Below are positions 1 through 12,950 of a DNA stretch of 64,000 nucleotides, piece by piece. This DNA is from Gymnothorax reevesii. Lineage: Eukaryota; Chordata; Actinopteri; Anguilliformes; Muraenidae. The notes beneath the pieces were generated by a model. It saw nothing but the letters and a program-made list of their open reading frames with translations. It searched no databases and had not been told where the DNA came from. How positions within the stretch are numbered: position 1 is the first letter of the stretch; each line of letters opens with the position of its first letter. A program made the translations under genes and the position numbers. Where the stretch lies: the NCBI GenBank assembly GCA_029721435.1, contig CM056583.1:72973120-73037119 (forward strand), written 5' to 3'.

Positions 1-768
1 TGCCACATGATATTTCAACTTCCAACAGAACCAGATTTTATGGACAGATGAGACCAAAACAGAGCTATTTGGTAATAAACACCAGAAGTGGATTAGGTTT
101 GAAAACCGGGGAAACTGTTTTGTACATCCTGACTTTGGTTCTGTGGGGCTATTTGTCATCCAAACACCTGGCACAAACTTCTTAGGATTTTTAGTATCAC
201 TGACTCCATGAAGTACCATCAGATACTTAATGAAACTCTGCCTGCCTCTGCTAGAATGTTAAGACTTGGCCATGGTTGGATCTCTCAACAAGTTAATAAT
301 TCAAAGCATGCATCAAAATCAACATTCTGTCATAGCCTTTCCAGTCCTCTGCCCTCAATTAAAAAGAAAACCTGTGATACTAGCTGAAGAGGAGAGTAGA
401 TATATGAGGATCTAGGAATTTGAATGATCTGGGGAGATTCTGGTTGGAGAAATATTTTCAGATCCCTTGGTACATCTCTAACCTCATTTCACACAATAAC
501 AGATGATTCAGAGCTTTTATCTTGGCAAAGGGAGGCTACACAAAGTAATAATTAAAGGGCGTCCGATGACTGCGGCAAAAATTCTTGATTGAAAATAAAT
601 TGTTTCATGATGATAATTTTTTAGCTTCATAATTGCATTTCAATTAAAGGTTTTATCTTTGTGAATATTTGTAACTAAATACCAATTGGATCAATAACAA
701 AGGCCTTCTTTTCTAACCACCTTAGTTCATATCTATCAAGGGTGCCAATATTATTTGAGGGCACTGCC
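1..768 (+). mobile_element. Tc1-like transposon remnant, 3' half
   Basis: Decayed 3' part of a Tc1-like DNA transposon cut by the window edge. Positions 39-100 read as the W-T-D-E-T-K...LFGNKHQKW block around the first catalytic aspartate of Tc1 transposases. Positions 205-560 follow the usual order of the transposase 3' half with many substitutions, indels and stops. The terminus GGGTGCCAATATTATTTGAG followed by GGCACTG ends near 766-768 and matches the outer end of fish Tc1 TIRs. The reading frame is destroyed, so no protein is made. The end resembles that of the element at 24796-26390, but the sequence differs enough to be a separate subfamily. Confidence 0.85.
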
Positions 769-3700
769 TGTCCAAAATAGTGCATTACACCCTTTCTGCA
801 TCAGATATCAGTCGGACTTTATAGTCTGTTTCCTTCCGATCTGGCAGCACAACCGCATCAAATTCTGCGCAGGTTATTCTTCAGATTCGACCTGTGGCCC
901 TGTTTGACATGACAAAGCAAGCAGAATTTAAGTGACAGGCCGGAGGTGACAGTGGGCAATACCGGCTAGCAGCTGTACGCTGTGGAGTGAACTGAAACAT
1001 GACAGGCAATGTTCAGCTGTCCTTTATGAATGGCCCTCACGCCCTCCCCCTCCCTGCTGCTGGAACAATGCACATGGTCATTATCAGGTAAATCAAGACT
1101 GCAACCCCTCTCCCCTCATCTCCCTAATGGGTTTAGGCTGAGGGAAGATCAGCAGTGTGGAAAGAACAATTGCCACATTGCCTCTTTCGTGTGTGATGTT
1201 TGCGTGAGATTATCTTATGGAAGAGAGAGGAGGGTGTTGTATGTTGACTTGCAACTTGGTTTCACATGTCAGTGAGCCAATCAGTCTGGCTAACTTACAC
1301 AGCCCATCTTTGAAGCCTCTGACCCACCTGTGAGTGTCTTTTACACTTTCTTTACTATCCGCTGGGTGATTCTCTGCATTTACCAGCCAGGATTCATTGT
1401 GACATTCGTGGAAACATTTTGCTGTCCCTGGTGCCTCAGGTCATTTGATCAGTGGAGGTGGCTTGCGGCTGCAGTTATCGCCTGCTGTGTGCCAGGTGGA
1501 AAGCAACTGCAGATCACTGGGGTTTCAATGAATTCTTTACTCTCTTCAGGGTTTATCAGAAAAATGAGAAAATAATAAGGAAATACTGTATATTCTCCGT
1601 GCCCCTTCAATATTTTTGGGCTTTAAACAATCAAGATACACATGAAATGCTAACTTTCAGCTTACAATGCTTTTATATTATAATATTATAAGGGTTTGTA
1701 ATTCTTATTTTCAATAAAATATTGTTCACAAGAAGGGGTTTGTAATACTTTACAAAAATGTTTTGAGAACATTAGGAATAACTACAATTTTAAGCATAAT
1801 TGTGCTATTTTTGGGGCTCAAAGCAATTGGACAGGCAAATATAATCATGAATTAAATTGTCATTCTTAATACTTAGTTGCAAATCCTTTGTAGCTCATGA
1901 CTGACTGTAATCCGTAGTCACCAACAGATGCTGGTGATGCACTACGAGGCCTGGCTAGCTTCAGCTCTTGCTTTTTCTTTGGGCACTTTGGGCTTTCAGA
2001 GTTCAAATACGTTTTCAAGTCAATTTATGGTGCTTTTTGAAATTTAGATTGCCTCAAAGGGCCTGAACTGCCAAGGAGCAAGTCACTGCCACCTGTACAA
2101 AGGAAAAAATGATACTTGGATGAAACCTCAGGTAGATCCTGGCTTTAGAGAGAGTAATACTTGATAACTATAGACCTTTAAATTGTGAATTGAGTATGAA
2201 GGCAATCACAGGCACCTAACCATGGTACAGATTTGCATGTAATTGTCCAATATTTTTGGTCCTTAAAAAAGGGCGAGACCAGTATTAAAAAAATGCTATG
2301 ATTCCTATGCTGTTAAAGCCAAAAGTTGACACCATAATTAATTTTTTCATGCCATTACTAATATTAATAAGTCTGTAATATACGTTAATTACGGCAGCAC
2401 AATTTTCGTTGCCTTGCAAGGCACTCTCATTGGGTATCTCATTGTGCTTGACATAATTTTTTTATGTATACATTGTTTTCCCACTTCCAAATACCAGAGT
2501 TCCATTTGAAACAAACATTTTTACCATGAGCACACTGAGCATTTTTTTTTTTTTTTTTTTTTGAGATAGGCTAATTGGTTCATAAAGGTGAACAATAACA
2601 GAAGACTGCTTGTAGACAACCATCAATTTTATCTGAAACAGAATGGACATCCTGGTGTATGTCATCAAGTCTGAATATCCAATGGGATTATCGAGTCGGT
2701 GGGACATTGCATATTTAGAACATCAAAATATTTCCAGAGCACAAACACATTCATTTGGGTCCAACTAATATGTATTCTTGACTTTCCCATAAAAGCTTGC
2801 AAACGTAGTTCTAACAGACAACTCCAATCGTGCCCGCATTTCCACAGACACGTCCATGCATATCAAACACTGCTTTGCCCATTTAAAAGGTGAGCAAAGT
2901 TGGCTGCTCTCCTGATCTGCTGATCTGGTTCTGAAGAAAACATTCCTCTGCCTGCTGCTGTGCTGCATGACTAGTGCCTGCTGATAGTTAACACCCTACC
3001 CACCCCTGCATATTCTTGTGGGCTCAAAATTTTCTCTTGGGGAGGGGGGGGGGGGGGGTTGAGCTGTGGGGTCACCTGACACTCCCTGCTCTGTTCTCCT
3101 GAAGCTCAGTAGGCCACAGGGTGTGCCAGAGCCTAGATGCTAAATTATGCTTTTGTTAATTCTGCCATAAACAGTTCGCGCCTGTTTTGGCTGACAGAAA
3201 TAAAGTTATGTTTTCCTTTTTGTGCTTACCGGAATTACCAAATGGGGTTCATGAACAATTTAAAAGCATTTAGGCACAGTTACTGAATTCAAGCCGTGAG
3301 TGTTCTCGATCACCGTTTTTTTTTTTTTTTTTTTTTAAAAAGATACTTCCTCTGGCAACAGTAGCTAAGATGATATGCAATTAATAACGGAAGCAATTAA
3401 ATAATTTCTATGATAATCTAGACTGACTATTTATGATTTTTTTTCTGAAAATAAATAATTACGATAAAAGGAACATTTGCTGCATGGCGTACTTTGCATC
3501 TGAAGGGAGACCTTGTCAAAGGAAGTGTGATTAGGATAGTAGCAGATCCGCAGTTCATAATTCACTAAATTCATGATGAATATTCCATGCAATATCAGTG
3601 TACACAGCAGAAAACAATACACTTAGTTCCGCACACCATGCTGTTTCTTGCACTCCATATGGACTGTTTTTGCTTGTAGGCCTCTGCTTTCTCCAGAGGT

Positions 3701-4200
3701 ATATGTTCAATGCTGAATTTCAGTATGGACTTTGGCTTTTAGGTGACAGGGAGAATAGGCGATGATTAATAGCTCACTTGTCATCATCCTTTTGTCAATT
3801 CAGGTAACCACCATTTAATGATCATAATCATATACTATATTATAATTATCACTGTAATTTGGAATGGAAGATATGTCATTAAATTCAGTACCTGTTTAAT
3901 TAGTGCAATGTTCACGGTTGATAATATTAACAGTAAATATTATACCGACAGTGTGTGTCTGAAGATGAACCCGATCTTGGTGCAGAGTGCAGAAAGATGT
4001 TCTCAACACAAACATAAGACTCTTTTTGTTTTTTCTTTTATTATTTTTATTATTATTTTTATTACTATTGTTTAAACACATTTCCTGAAATATGGCCTTA
4101 GTTCTTAAATTTTCAAAAAGTCAACTATTTTTGCTTAAATTGAAGACTGTCCATCAAAAAGATGGGCGGTTAAAAATCATGTACTTTACATGCCTGCTGG
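769..4200. other. Non-coding, no gene recognised
   Basis: No supportable gene. Contains a 21-base T run at 2542-2562, a G run at about 3038-3058 and another T run near 3316-3336. The stretch 880-1150 is of mixed composition without repeat character and could be a regulatory element, but nothing in the window proves it. The short ORFs here lack conserved-domain character and splice context. Confidence 0.6.
3038..3058 (+). repeat. Poly-G tract
   Basis: An almost pure G run interrupted once by A. It is long enough to form a G-quadruplex in principle and is prone to sequencing and assembly error. Confidence 0.9.
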
Positions 4201-4878
4201 ACTGTACAGGACCCTGTGATGCTGTGTCTTTTTGCATATTTACTTAGTATGATGCAACGAGGCTGAAATGCCACTTGTAAACTCAGGATCTGTTCAAAGA
4301 ATGTAGCCAGCTCTTAAAGGTAATGCCTAAATTACGCCCACCCAACTAGCATGATTTGACGTGTCCAGTAGCCAGCTTGCCAGCTACAGAGCTACATGAA
4401 AAACGGGCTGGTCAACGCCACAATTCCATGTAGCTCAGTAGCTACCTAGCTGGCTGCAGTAGATGTGAACTGAAGGTATGTGCAAGTAACGTTAGTGCAG
4501 TACAATTTAACTGAGAAACACAAAGAAAACATCACAAGCATGACTATTGGGGAAATCAAGCCTTAATCAGTCTTAGATTGAATTGCTAATAATTTTATTA
4601 ACACACTAGCCAGCTTAGTCTGCAAGCTAACTGATAGAGGCAGCCTACAGTACTACTGGATTGTAAAGGACTGCGATGCGGCCCATTTTTGCATATCAAT
4701 TTAGTATTATACAATTTCACTGATTCAACCAAATTTTAATCAGCTCATCTGCTACACTATATCTGTGGATGTGCGAAGTTGGAAGATTATGGCTGGTGCC
4801 ATTCTTGAGATATTGAGTATGAAAGGATCGTCACTCACTCTCTCATTTCCATTATGGCCATATTAGCCTGCTATCCCA
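4201..4878 (+). repeat. Unnamed dispersed repeat, copy 1
   Basis: This ~680-bp segment aligns by eye along its whole length with 26661-27336 in the same orientation. Shared landmarks are TGTACAGGACCCTGTG at the start, GAAACACAAAG in the middle, GATTCAACCA with TTTTAATCAGC, and GCCATTCTTGAGATATTG near the end. Each copy also holds an internal diverged duplication: the TGTACAGGACC...TTTAGTAT block recurs about 455 bp downstream. Many TAGCTAGC-like words occur. No ORF, TIR or tRNA-like promoter is evident, so the class is unknown. Confidence 0.8.
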
Positions 4879-7800
4879 GGGAAAACTTGTGGGACGAAAT
4901 TTCCATGGGATTTCACCCTAATTAAAGGTACAATCAATCCCTTGGCAACTTTATGAACTCTAGCCCAAATAAGATATAAAGCAGTTGAGGTCACTTGAGC
5001 ATTACATTATTTTGGGAAATAGACAACAAAATTTGTATCATATATATTCTTTCCCACTTACTCAATTCCTCCTGGATTAAAAATATGACTGATTAGTTTT
5101 TTGGGTCAGTGAGTTAATCTAATGTTTTTGCATGTATTTGGCTAGTTCACCTCATGGGTTTCTCTGGTTCCTCTATCAATACAGCATGATACTCAAGTAA
5201 TGGTCTGTAAGGGGTGAAAATAATATGCATTTTCTGAAGTCTCTCCCACTGTTACAGAATCTATGAATTAGCAATACTTTATTGCTGGTCCTTTGAAATT
5301 TTTAAATTTATACCTTTTAAAATCATGATTGAATTGACCTGGAGTTCTTCACTAAATTTTCAATACTGTGCTTTCTTGAAAAAGAGGATTGATTTTCATA
5401 TTATTGGCCTTGCCCTTAGTGCAAGAGAAAGTTCCATAACATTAATTCATGTGATATTGGACAGGACAGGACAATTTTTTTTTTCCTTTGGAGGATGAAA
5501 CAGTATGAAGCACACAGTTTATAATTGGTTGATTGGGGCACTTGTTCTGATGTCGCCAACATCATTCTCAGCAAAGAACTCATGATTGGGGAAAGTAATT
5601 ATTAAACAATTAACTCTTCGCTTCTTTGTTTACTGAGATGAACCGTTGTGTTGCAATCCAAAAGTGCTCATATCATCACTGAAGAAGTTCATGAACTGGT
5701 GAAATTGAATGGGTTTGAACAATGTTCACTGCGGAAGAGCAGTGTGCCCTGTGAAATTACTAAATGATGCTTTAATAAACAAACTTGGCATAAATTACTC
5801 ACTGATAGTAATTCGAAAGCGTATGCTGTTTGTCCTCAACATATTCAATAATGGCTAATTCCTCTGCCAAACTAGACCCTTGATGTATCGCACGTATAAA
5901 ATAAGCTAAATATATGGATTTAAAAAAAAAAAAATCTGAACCAAAATCTGATCCAAACTAGTCTATAAAATAGCTCATGGATTGATTCCCATCAACCAAA
6001 AAATATAACCATCGGTACAGAACGTAGAGGAAAATAGGCAGAATCTGATCCATGATGACTGCGACTGTGACTGGAACATATGAGAGGTATTGTCCAACTA
6101 TATGTGACATACACCCTCAGAGGTCTGTAAGTACCTACAGCTGTGTCAGTGAGGGCGTATTGAATCCTCTGTCTAATTGCTGTGTTCTTGAGTGGTGTGT
6201 GCTGTGTGCATTCAGAGCCCTATTATGCATCACCCATGTAATACATGGGAGGACACTTCCGTTCTTTTCAAGAACGTGCACCACATGCACTATATTATCT
6301 GTATGAATTGACTATGGGAAGCACTCATCTCTATTCATTGATTGTAGCTCCTTCCCATTCAGGTACAGTTTTTTAGCCTTTGTCAAGACCTCTCTACTGG
6401 AGGGCTTTGATTGCTATACCGCAATTTTTCTTTATGATTCAATGACGATGTCTCACTCAGGAACTGGGGATGCTAATTGGCAGGCACAAAGTGGCTTTAT
6501 TTATTATTCATTTGAATAATCAAATGATGTTAGATTGTTCACCATGTTCTTGAATACAACACTTTTTTTAAAGGTCTACCAAGTTTTTTTAGACACAAGA
6601 AAAACAAAAATAACACAAGGAGTGAAATTGCTTTTTATGATGAAAAAAATCTATTTTAATCATATTTTATTTAACAAAGTGCGGTTCGCTCTACATGGAG
6701 ACCCACCATGTTTTAAACAACTAACTTCCTCAGAGGAGGACAAGTTTGCCATCATTGCCTGGAGCTGCTGCTTGGTATCCTGCACAGATTCCAGTGCCTA
6801 TTGCTTCTGCGCTATGTGAGCCAAATTTATGTTTGGATCAACAAAATAAATGGAAGATCATTATTACGTAGCAGCGTCTGAAGCTGTCAGGCCCAAAAAG
6901 CTTAAGAGGGGTGCAGAGAAACTGCTAAAAGACCAGAGAAGACAGAGGATAAAGGTATAGGTTTTGAAGGTATAGCGAGGTTTCATGCAAAATAAAGGGC
7001 TTTATACTTCGGAAGTAATACATTTCATAATTTTTATTTCTTCCTTAATACCTCCTCATTAGTTCCTTAGTGCCTCCTTATAAGTTTTTGTTTTTAGTAC
7101 CTACTAGCAAATTTGTGGAAGTTCTTTAGTACCTACTTGCAGATTTGTGTAAAGTATTGTGAAATGTTACCCAGATGGGATTAGTTTTACTATTACAGGT
7201 ATATGTAATATTCCCAAGAGCATCTCCACTATTTTGTTCCCGTCTGAATTCACCATTTGACATAAGTTAACTTTTACAAACTGCACACTTCTGCCATCTT
7301 TTTCTTCACTTATGTATTTGAATTTAGCCAAAGATCATTAAAGGTTTACCCTGGAATTTAATCAGATCCGTATACATTTCTTTGATGATCTTGGACATTA
7401 AGGAGGGTGACAGCTTACACACAGATTCATATCAAAAATCCACTGGCGGGAATACTTTATTATTGCGTGGTACTAGTTTTCATCCCACGCATCTCAAGAA
7501 GAGTCCTCCTATCTATCAATTTCACTGGATCTGGAGGATCTGTAGTTCAGATGCTTTTCATGAAAAGCAAGCCATTGACCTTACCAGCAGATTCCATGAA
7601 GGGGGTATAAACATGAATGTATAGAGGTGGCAGCCAATTGATTTAACATTGTCACACAAAAATGATTGCCTCATTCCCAAAACTAAAGTACACAAATAAT
7701 TCTCCCCAGTGCATCATTAAATATTCTCCCATGGGTCTGAATTCAGAAACATTATTCCTAAGCACTGGCATATAGTTGAATACACCTCCACCGATTCATT

Positions 7801-8374
7801 TGCCTTCTTTTGTACAGACGAAGTCCACATCGGCCAAAACTGTTGTACAACTCTAAATTATTGTGATCTGATTTCAGTGTGCGGACATTTCATATCCGTG
7901 TGGAAATGCTGTTGTTTAGTCCCCATCCAGGAAATTCTTGTCACATTTTGTGCGAGGAAATGCTTTTACATTCACAATTAAACTAGCCATAGTTCTAGTG
8001 TTCATTTTTTATGATGAGACCTCACCAAGCATGTGAACGGACTGCTTTATCTTCACATAGACTTATCCTTTTAACTTCCTCACAAGAAAAAAAGCAATGG
8101 AGCAGCATTGGTTTGCTCTACAAAACAGTTGAGCAGGAAGTTAAAGGGTTAAACACTGGTGAGTTTTAATATACAAGGCTATTTTAGGTCTCCTTCCTTC
8201 ATATCTCTTGACTTTCATTAGACAGAAGAGTGCAGATTATAATCTTCGATCTCAGAGTCTTATTGTTGGTTGTCCCAAAAATCAGAACTGAACTGGAGAA
8301 AAAAGCTTTCAAATTTGCCTCACCAATTACTTAGAACAAACTAAGCTTATGCCATCGGAGGCGATGGCTTGGGG
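4879..8374. other. Non-coding, no gene recognised
   Basis: No gene can be supported. A degenerate tandem array at about 7040-7160 repeats a TTAGTACCTACT-like word at roughly 35-bp spacing. An imperfect inverted pair AACTTCCTCA...GAGCAGGAAGTT lies at about 8075-8145. The rest is AT-rich single-copy-looking sequence. Confidence 0.5.
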
Positions 8375-9042
8375 TATATCCCCGAACGCCCCCAATCCTC
8401 CAATTCCCCAATCCTCGAATAGACCCAATACAATATAAAGCCCCTCAGGTCATGACCTTTCATTTGAACTTAATTTCAGGTTAATCGGACAAATGGTTCT
8501 GAAGATATGGCCAAAATGGTAATTTTCCATGACAAAGCTCCACCTGGTGGCAAAATATTGAACCATACAGGTATGATGCCATCATGTGACACGTGAGGTC
8601 ATGACCTTGCAGTTGCACATAGTTTCATGTCAATTGGACAAATGGTTCCAAAGATATGGCAAAAATGGTGAATTTTATGTGACAAAGCTCCGCCTTGCGT
8701 CAAAATTTTGAACCAAACAGGTATAAGGTCATCATAGGACACATCCTCAGGTCATTACCTTTCATTTGCACTTGATTTGAGCTCAATCGGACAAATATTA
8801 CCAGAAATATGATAAAAACAGTGATTTTTCAGTTTTTGGCCCCTGGTGGCCAATCTAGAAATAGTAAACTGTCCAAAATCGAATCAGTTCTTCCTCTTTA
8901 TGATACTTACTTATATGCAAAACATGACATTTCTAATTGAAATATTACTGAAGTTATCGTGTTAACACGTAGGGCGGCGTGGCGGCGGTAGTCGGACCAA
9001 AAACATAATATCCCTGGGACGCCGTCGGCGTCCGGGGATATA
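8375..9042. mobile_element. Non-autonomous TIR element with three internal ~150-bp units
   Basis: Bounded by a 16-bp inverted repeat with one mismatch: TATATCCCCGAACGCC at 8375-8390 and GGCGTCCGGGGATATA at 9027-9042. The right end also contains a local palindrome at 9007-9042. Inside are three diverged tandem units whose AGGTCATGACC-like starts fall at 8447, 8596 and 8749. Each carries an 'ATCGGACAAATGGTTC...GAAGATATGGC' core and then 'GACAAAGCTCC'. There is no coding capacity. The superfamily is not recognised, and no target duplication was resolved. Confidence 0.65.
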
Positions 9043-9390
9043 ATTACGAAAGGACTTAAAGCTGGACAAGCTGGTTTTGTTGGACACTTTTAAAAGGATA
9101 TTAAGTGACAAAGTCTGGCTGCAGATGTTTTGCTTGATTTGTATGTGTTGCCCTTCTGGCCCGGACACTCTTAAGAAAGAGATTTGTAATCTCAATAAGG
9201 TTTTCCTGGTTTAAAAAAGGTCAAATAAATAACAAAAAAAATTATTTGTCTCTGATCACGATGATTTGTGATTTTTTTCCAATCCATATCTTCAGTCAAG
9301 TTGAAGGGTCAGCTCTATCCTTTGTGGTTTTCATAATACCTTGGACAGTTCTTAATCAAATTCCAGTAATTTCAGCAATCTCCTTCTTAT

Positions 9391-9476
9391 GCCTGGGTGC
9401 GCATGCGTAAGCGGGGCATACGGTAGTTCTTAGGCCTCGGTGCACATGCACAAGCGGGGCATACTGTAGTTCGTTT
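9391..9476 (+). repeat. 43-bp tandem duplication
   Basis: Two adjacent units beginning GCCTGGGTGCGCATGCG (9391) and GCCTCGGTGCACATGC (9434). Both continue into AAGCGGGGCATAC.GTAGTTC. GC-rich and CpG-containing against an AT-rich background. Confidence 0.85.
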
Positions 9477-11488
9477 GTGTGTCAGTCATTCTGTCTGTTA
9501 TCGGGATAGCCGCTACGCCGGTCAAAATCAAGTCCTAGAATATGGCTCTATGGGTTAAATGCCATGATTTCTTGGATTTAAATTTGCCAGATTTTTGAGA
9601 GAGCTTTGTTTTTGACTTATAGCACGATTTGACACTTCCATAGACTCCAACAGGAATCGAGGAATGCAGAAGCAATGCGTGTCATGAGGAAAGCAATTTT
9701 TCCAAACAATGAATAGTTCCAGCACTGACCTCCATTCATTTTCACTGGAACACGCTTGCTGGTAAGTTTATCAAATGATTGCATTTTGGGGAAATTTGTG
9801 GCATTAGCTGACCCCTAATGAATTTTGTTGTCAGCATCATTTTCAGTACCCAGCTTTAGTTTATGCTGATCGTCAGATAACAACCTTGTAAATTCGTTTA
9901 AACTTAAAGTAGATAACGTGAGCACCTCTTAATGATCTAGCATAACCAGATGTCATTTGTCGTTCATTTAGCTATCTTAAATTAATTGCAGTTATTGGTG
10001 TTCGTTTGAGTACAAACTTTATATTCGCTTATTAAATTCACTGATAGATTCAACTGCATTTTATTGCTAACTAGTTAATTTTATTGCCCACCACACTACT
10101 TCTGTTCACTCAAAAGTCCTGCGATTCAGTGCGAAAATGAAAGGAAACAGCTTAAAATGTCAGAAATGTATTCGATACACCGATTTGATCACATAGCAGC
10201 AAGTAACGTCATTACGCGCAAGTTTTAATTTGCCTAAATGCTGTCAGGTGGAAATGCATTTTCACCGCCTTGCAGTTTTTTATTATTCTTTCATGGGCAT
10301 TTCCTGGCTGGGAAATTAACTGTTTAGAGGAGACACAGACAGTGTTTAGGCCTCTAACTGCTGAGCAGTATGGACACTGAATGAACCATATGGATGTGGA
10401 CTTACATCCTGCCTAATTGAAGGCATTATCTCATTTGCTATTGTAAGGAACTGTTGTGCCATTTTCCATTAATTTGATTATGCTTTTCACATATTGGCAG
10501 GGACCATTTGGTCCAAAATCAGCATAGGCTTTTTTTCTGCCTTTTCAGTAATGCAGAGCAATTTGTCAAGTAATTAGCCAGACTAATTAAATTTTTGTGG
10601 CTGTAATCAAAGGAATATGCTAAAATATTCCTTCGGCTGCCAGTTCTCTGTCTGTTCACATTTAACTTGATGGCTTTAAAGAGGCCTCTACTCTTGCTTC
10701 CACTCCACTTAATAACCTCATTTGCATTTTATATTGGTAAATCAAATTACGCACCTATAGCTTTTAGTGTGATTGACTGTGGTCTAGGCTGTTTATATGA
10801 GACATTATCGCAGAAAATTTGACCATTTTTAACAGAACCGGAATTCAGCTTCATGTGTTTGGAAAACAGCATACACAGCTAATTAAATGCATATTTTCTG
10901 TTTACCAGCATTTGATTTGCCCAGCTGGTGTCGTCTTGTCCCTATTCATAATTTTAGGATGAAGTGTTTTACATATCCATCTTCAAATCAATGAAAATGA
11001 ATTGGATGCGAGACAAATTAGTTCACATATAATGGAGCACCATTTCTGGTTCAGTTTTAACATGTAGAATTCACTTAGGTATGTTAACGTAATGTTACAG
11101 TCATGTGGAACAACCCAAGACAAATTGTCAATTATGATCATTAAGTACTATACATTGATTCTTTATAAAAGTAAGTGGCTCGTTCCAAATAAATTGTAAA
11201 ATATACTTTCATACAGTCTTGACTTTTTTAGTTGTATTATATATTTATTTATTTTTATTTATTTTTTGGGGGAGGGGGGGTGTAAGTTTTCATCAAAGGT
11301 TTTCCACCATGCAGGGCCATGGATGGGGTGAGGATAATATTTTGGTGTGGATCTGTGCAGGAGAAGGTGAGGTTATACCTGTCCAATATGTTCACTTTAT
11401 TCTAATGAAAACCACATAATAACCTAATTATTTCAGTTAAATTTTCAGTATTAAATGGTTGAATTTCTCAAAACTTTTACATCCTCAA
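9477..11488. other. Non-coding stretch; possible cis-regulatory sequence at 10380-10990
   Basis: No gene recognised. The interval 10380-10990 is free of repeat signatures. It is dense in homeodomain-type cores (TAATTAGCC, CTAATTAAAT, GCTAATTAAATGC) and has an octamer-like ATTTGCAT. That is compatible with an enhancer in the flank of a developmental gene, but conservation cannot be tested here. Confidence 0.35.
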
Positions 11489-12125
11489 TTCCAAAACAAC
11501 TGGAACATTGTGTAGAAAGTCATTGAGCAGTGATTTGCAATGAGTGATTTGCACATCCGGCACTGTCAGGTCCCAGAATATTTGGACATTTTTGGTGATT
11601 TTAGCTGCATACTACATATTATTAGAGATGAAGTATATGCTAAAAGTGCCTCCTTTAAGCTTTAATTTGAGGATATTTACCTCCAAATGGGTCAATATCA
11701 TATGAATTACGACAGTTTTTTATACAAGGAATAATTCTCCCCCATTTTTTTTTTTTTTTTGATGGACATTTGGTTGAGCAGCTGTTCCATAGCCAGGTAT
11801 GTTTTATTCTCTCTTTATCTAATTTACAAGAAAGCAGATAAAATGTTGATTTAAAGAAGTTACTTAAAACTCAATATGAATTCAAAGACCTGCCATTATG
11901 AGAAGACATCATTAGGCTGAAAAATCAGATCAAAATCTATAAAGAAATAACCAAAGCTTTAAGCGTGTCCAAATCGTATATTTCGTTCATTCTTAAAATA
12001 AAGAAGTTGTTCAAGACAGCAAACCTGGCTGACCCTGGATAATAACTATGGAGGATGACAGATGAATTCTATGGTGAAAAAAAAATCCATTCACAACAGT
12101 TAGCCAGATCAAGAACTCTCTTCAC
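11489..12125 (+). mobile_element. Decayed Tc1-like transposon remnants (5' part)
   Basis: At 11489-11530 a short CAATTCCAAAACAACTGGAAC-like stretch resembles the outer end of the element at 28422. From about 11565, GGTCCCAGAATATTTGGACA resembles another Tc1-like terminus. At 11895-12120 the order of words (helix-turn-helix-like region, then GGAGGATGACAG and CCAGATCAAGAACTCTC) follows the N-terminal half of a Tc1 transposase on the plus strand. The frame is broken by stops and indels. The remnant stops where an antisense LINE fragment begins near 12110-12125. Confidence 0.65.
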
Positions 12126-12640
12126 CTGAGTGTTCAAAACATACAGCCAGATATCTGAAGACACAATTACAAAATCAATCATTGACCTTCGGCTAAGGGA
12201 GCTCTGGTACTAAGTGCACTTATGAACACCCTTATGCTCGAACGTGGTGTTTGTTGTGGATAATCCATGACTAGCACAGAAATCTATCAATAAATCTCCA
12301 CTTGCGTTCAGATCAGGGAGGCCATTCATCTCAATCACTCCCCTCCAGGTGTCTCCATCACTGCCCATGTGAGCTTTAAAGTCCCCAGCAGAAATATAGA
12401 ATCCTCATTTGGAGCATTTTTCAGGGCCCTTCCCAAGGACTCCAAGAAGACTGGACACTCAACGACTGTTAGGCGCTTAGGCACAAATAACAGTCGGAGA
12501 ATTCCTCTCCACAACCGGCAAGCCCGCTGGGGAGACCCTCTCATTCACCAAGTTGAACTCCAACACAGCAGCACTCAGCGGAGTGTATCCTCATGCTCAG
12601 CAAATTCAGCAAATACGTGTCCAGATGAATGATGTCATCC
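12110..12640 (-). pseudogene. Non-LTR retrotransposon ORF2 fragment (APE-type endonuclease)
   Basis: Read on the minus strand, 12335-12540 and then 12130-12335 encode the C-terminal half of a LINE apurinic/apyrimidinic endonuclease. Visible motifs are a corrupted 'LLGDFNAH'-type block near 12380-12400, then [30 protein letters not shown], and the RRSMIDFV block that carries the endonuclease 'S-IDFV' motif. At least one frameshift and one in-frame stop after the KCT break the frame. The motif set resembles the endonucleases of fish RTE-like or related LINEs, but the clade is not certain. No reverse transcriptase is present, so it is a dead fragment. Confidence 0.75.
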
Positions 12641-12950
12641 TACCTAATCGGAGAGAACAAGCAGCACCAGTTAAGTGTGGCGTGCTCTCGTAGTGAACCT
12701 TTTGTTAATCATGAAAATGATTGAGAACAGGTCAGGACTAATAATTGTTTAAAACGGATGTTTTGTCCACCCCAATTCTCAGTTCTACTGAATTTACCCC
12801 ATGATTTCATCCCTGTTAGATCGCGTATGGAGAGAAACCGTGTCTTCAGTTCCCAAATATGATAATTGGAAACACATCTATAAAAAAAAATAATTGAGAA
12901 CTAGCCAGGACTATCCTAACTGTAACTAGAAAAGAACTCGGAGAGCGCAG

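Noticed and set aside
8447..8860. CRISPR-like array of three units
   Set aside because: Units are ~150 bp, diverged, lack short identical repeats with unique spacers, and lie in a vertebrate genome.
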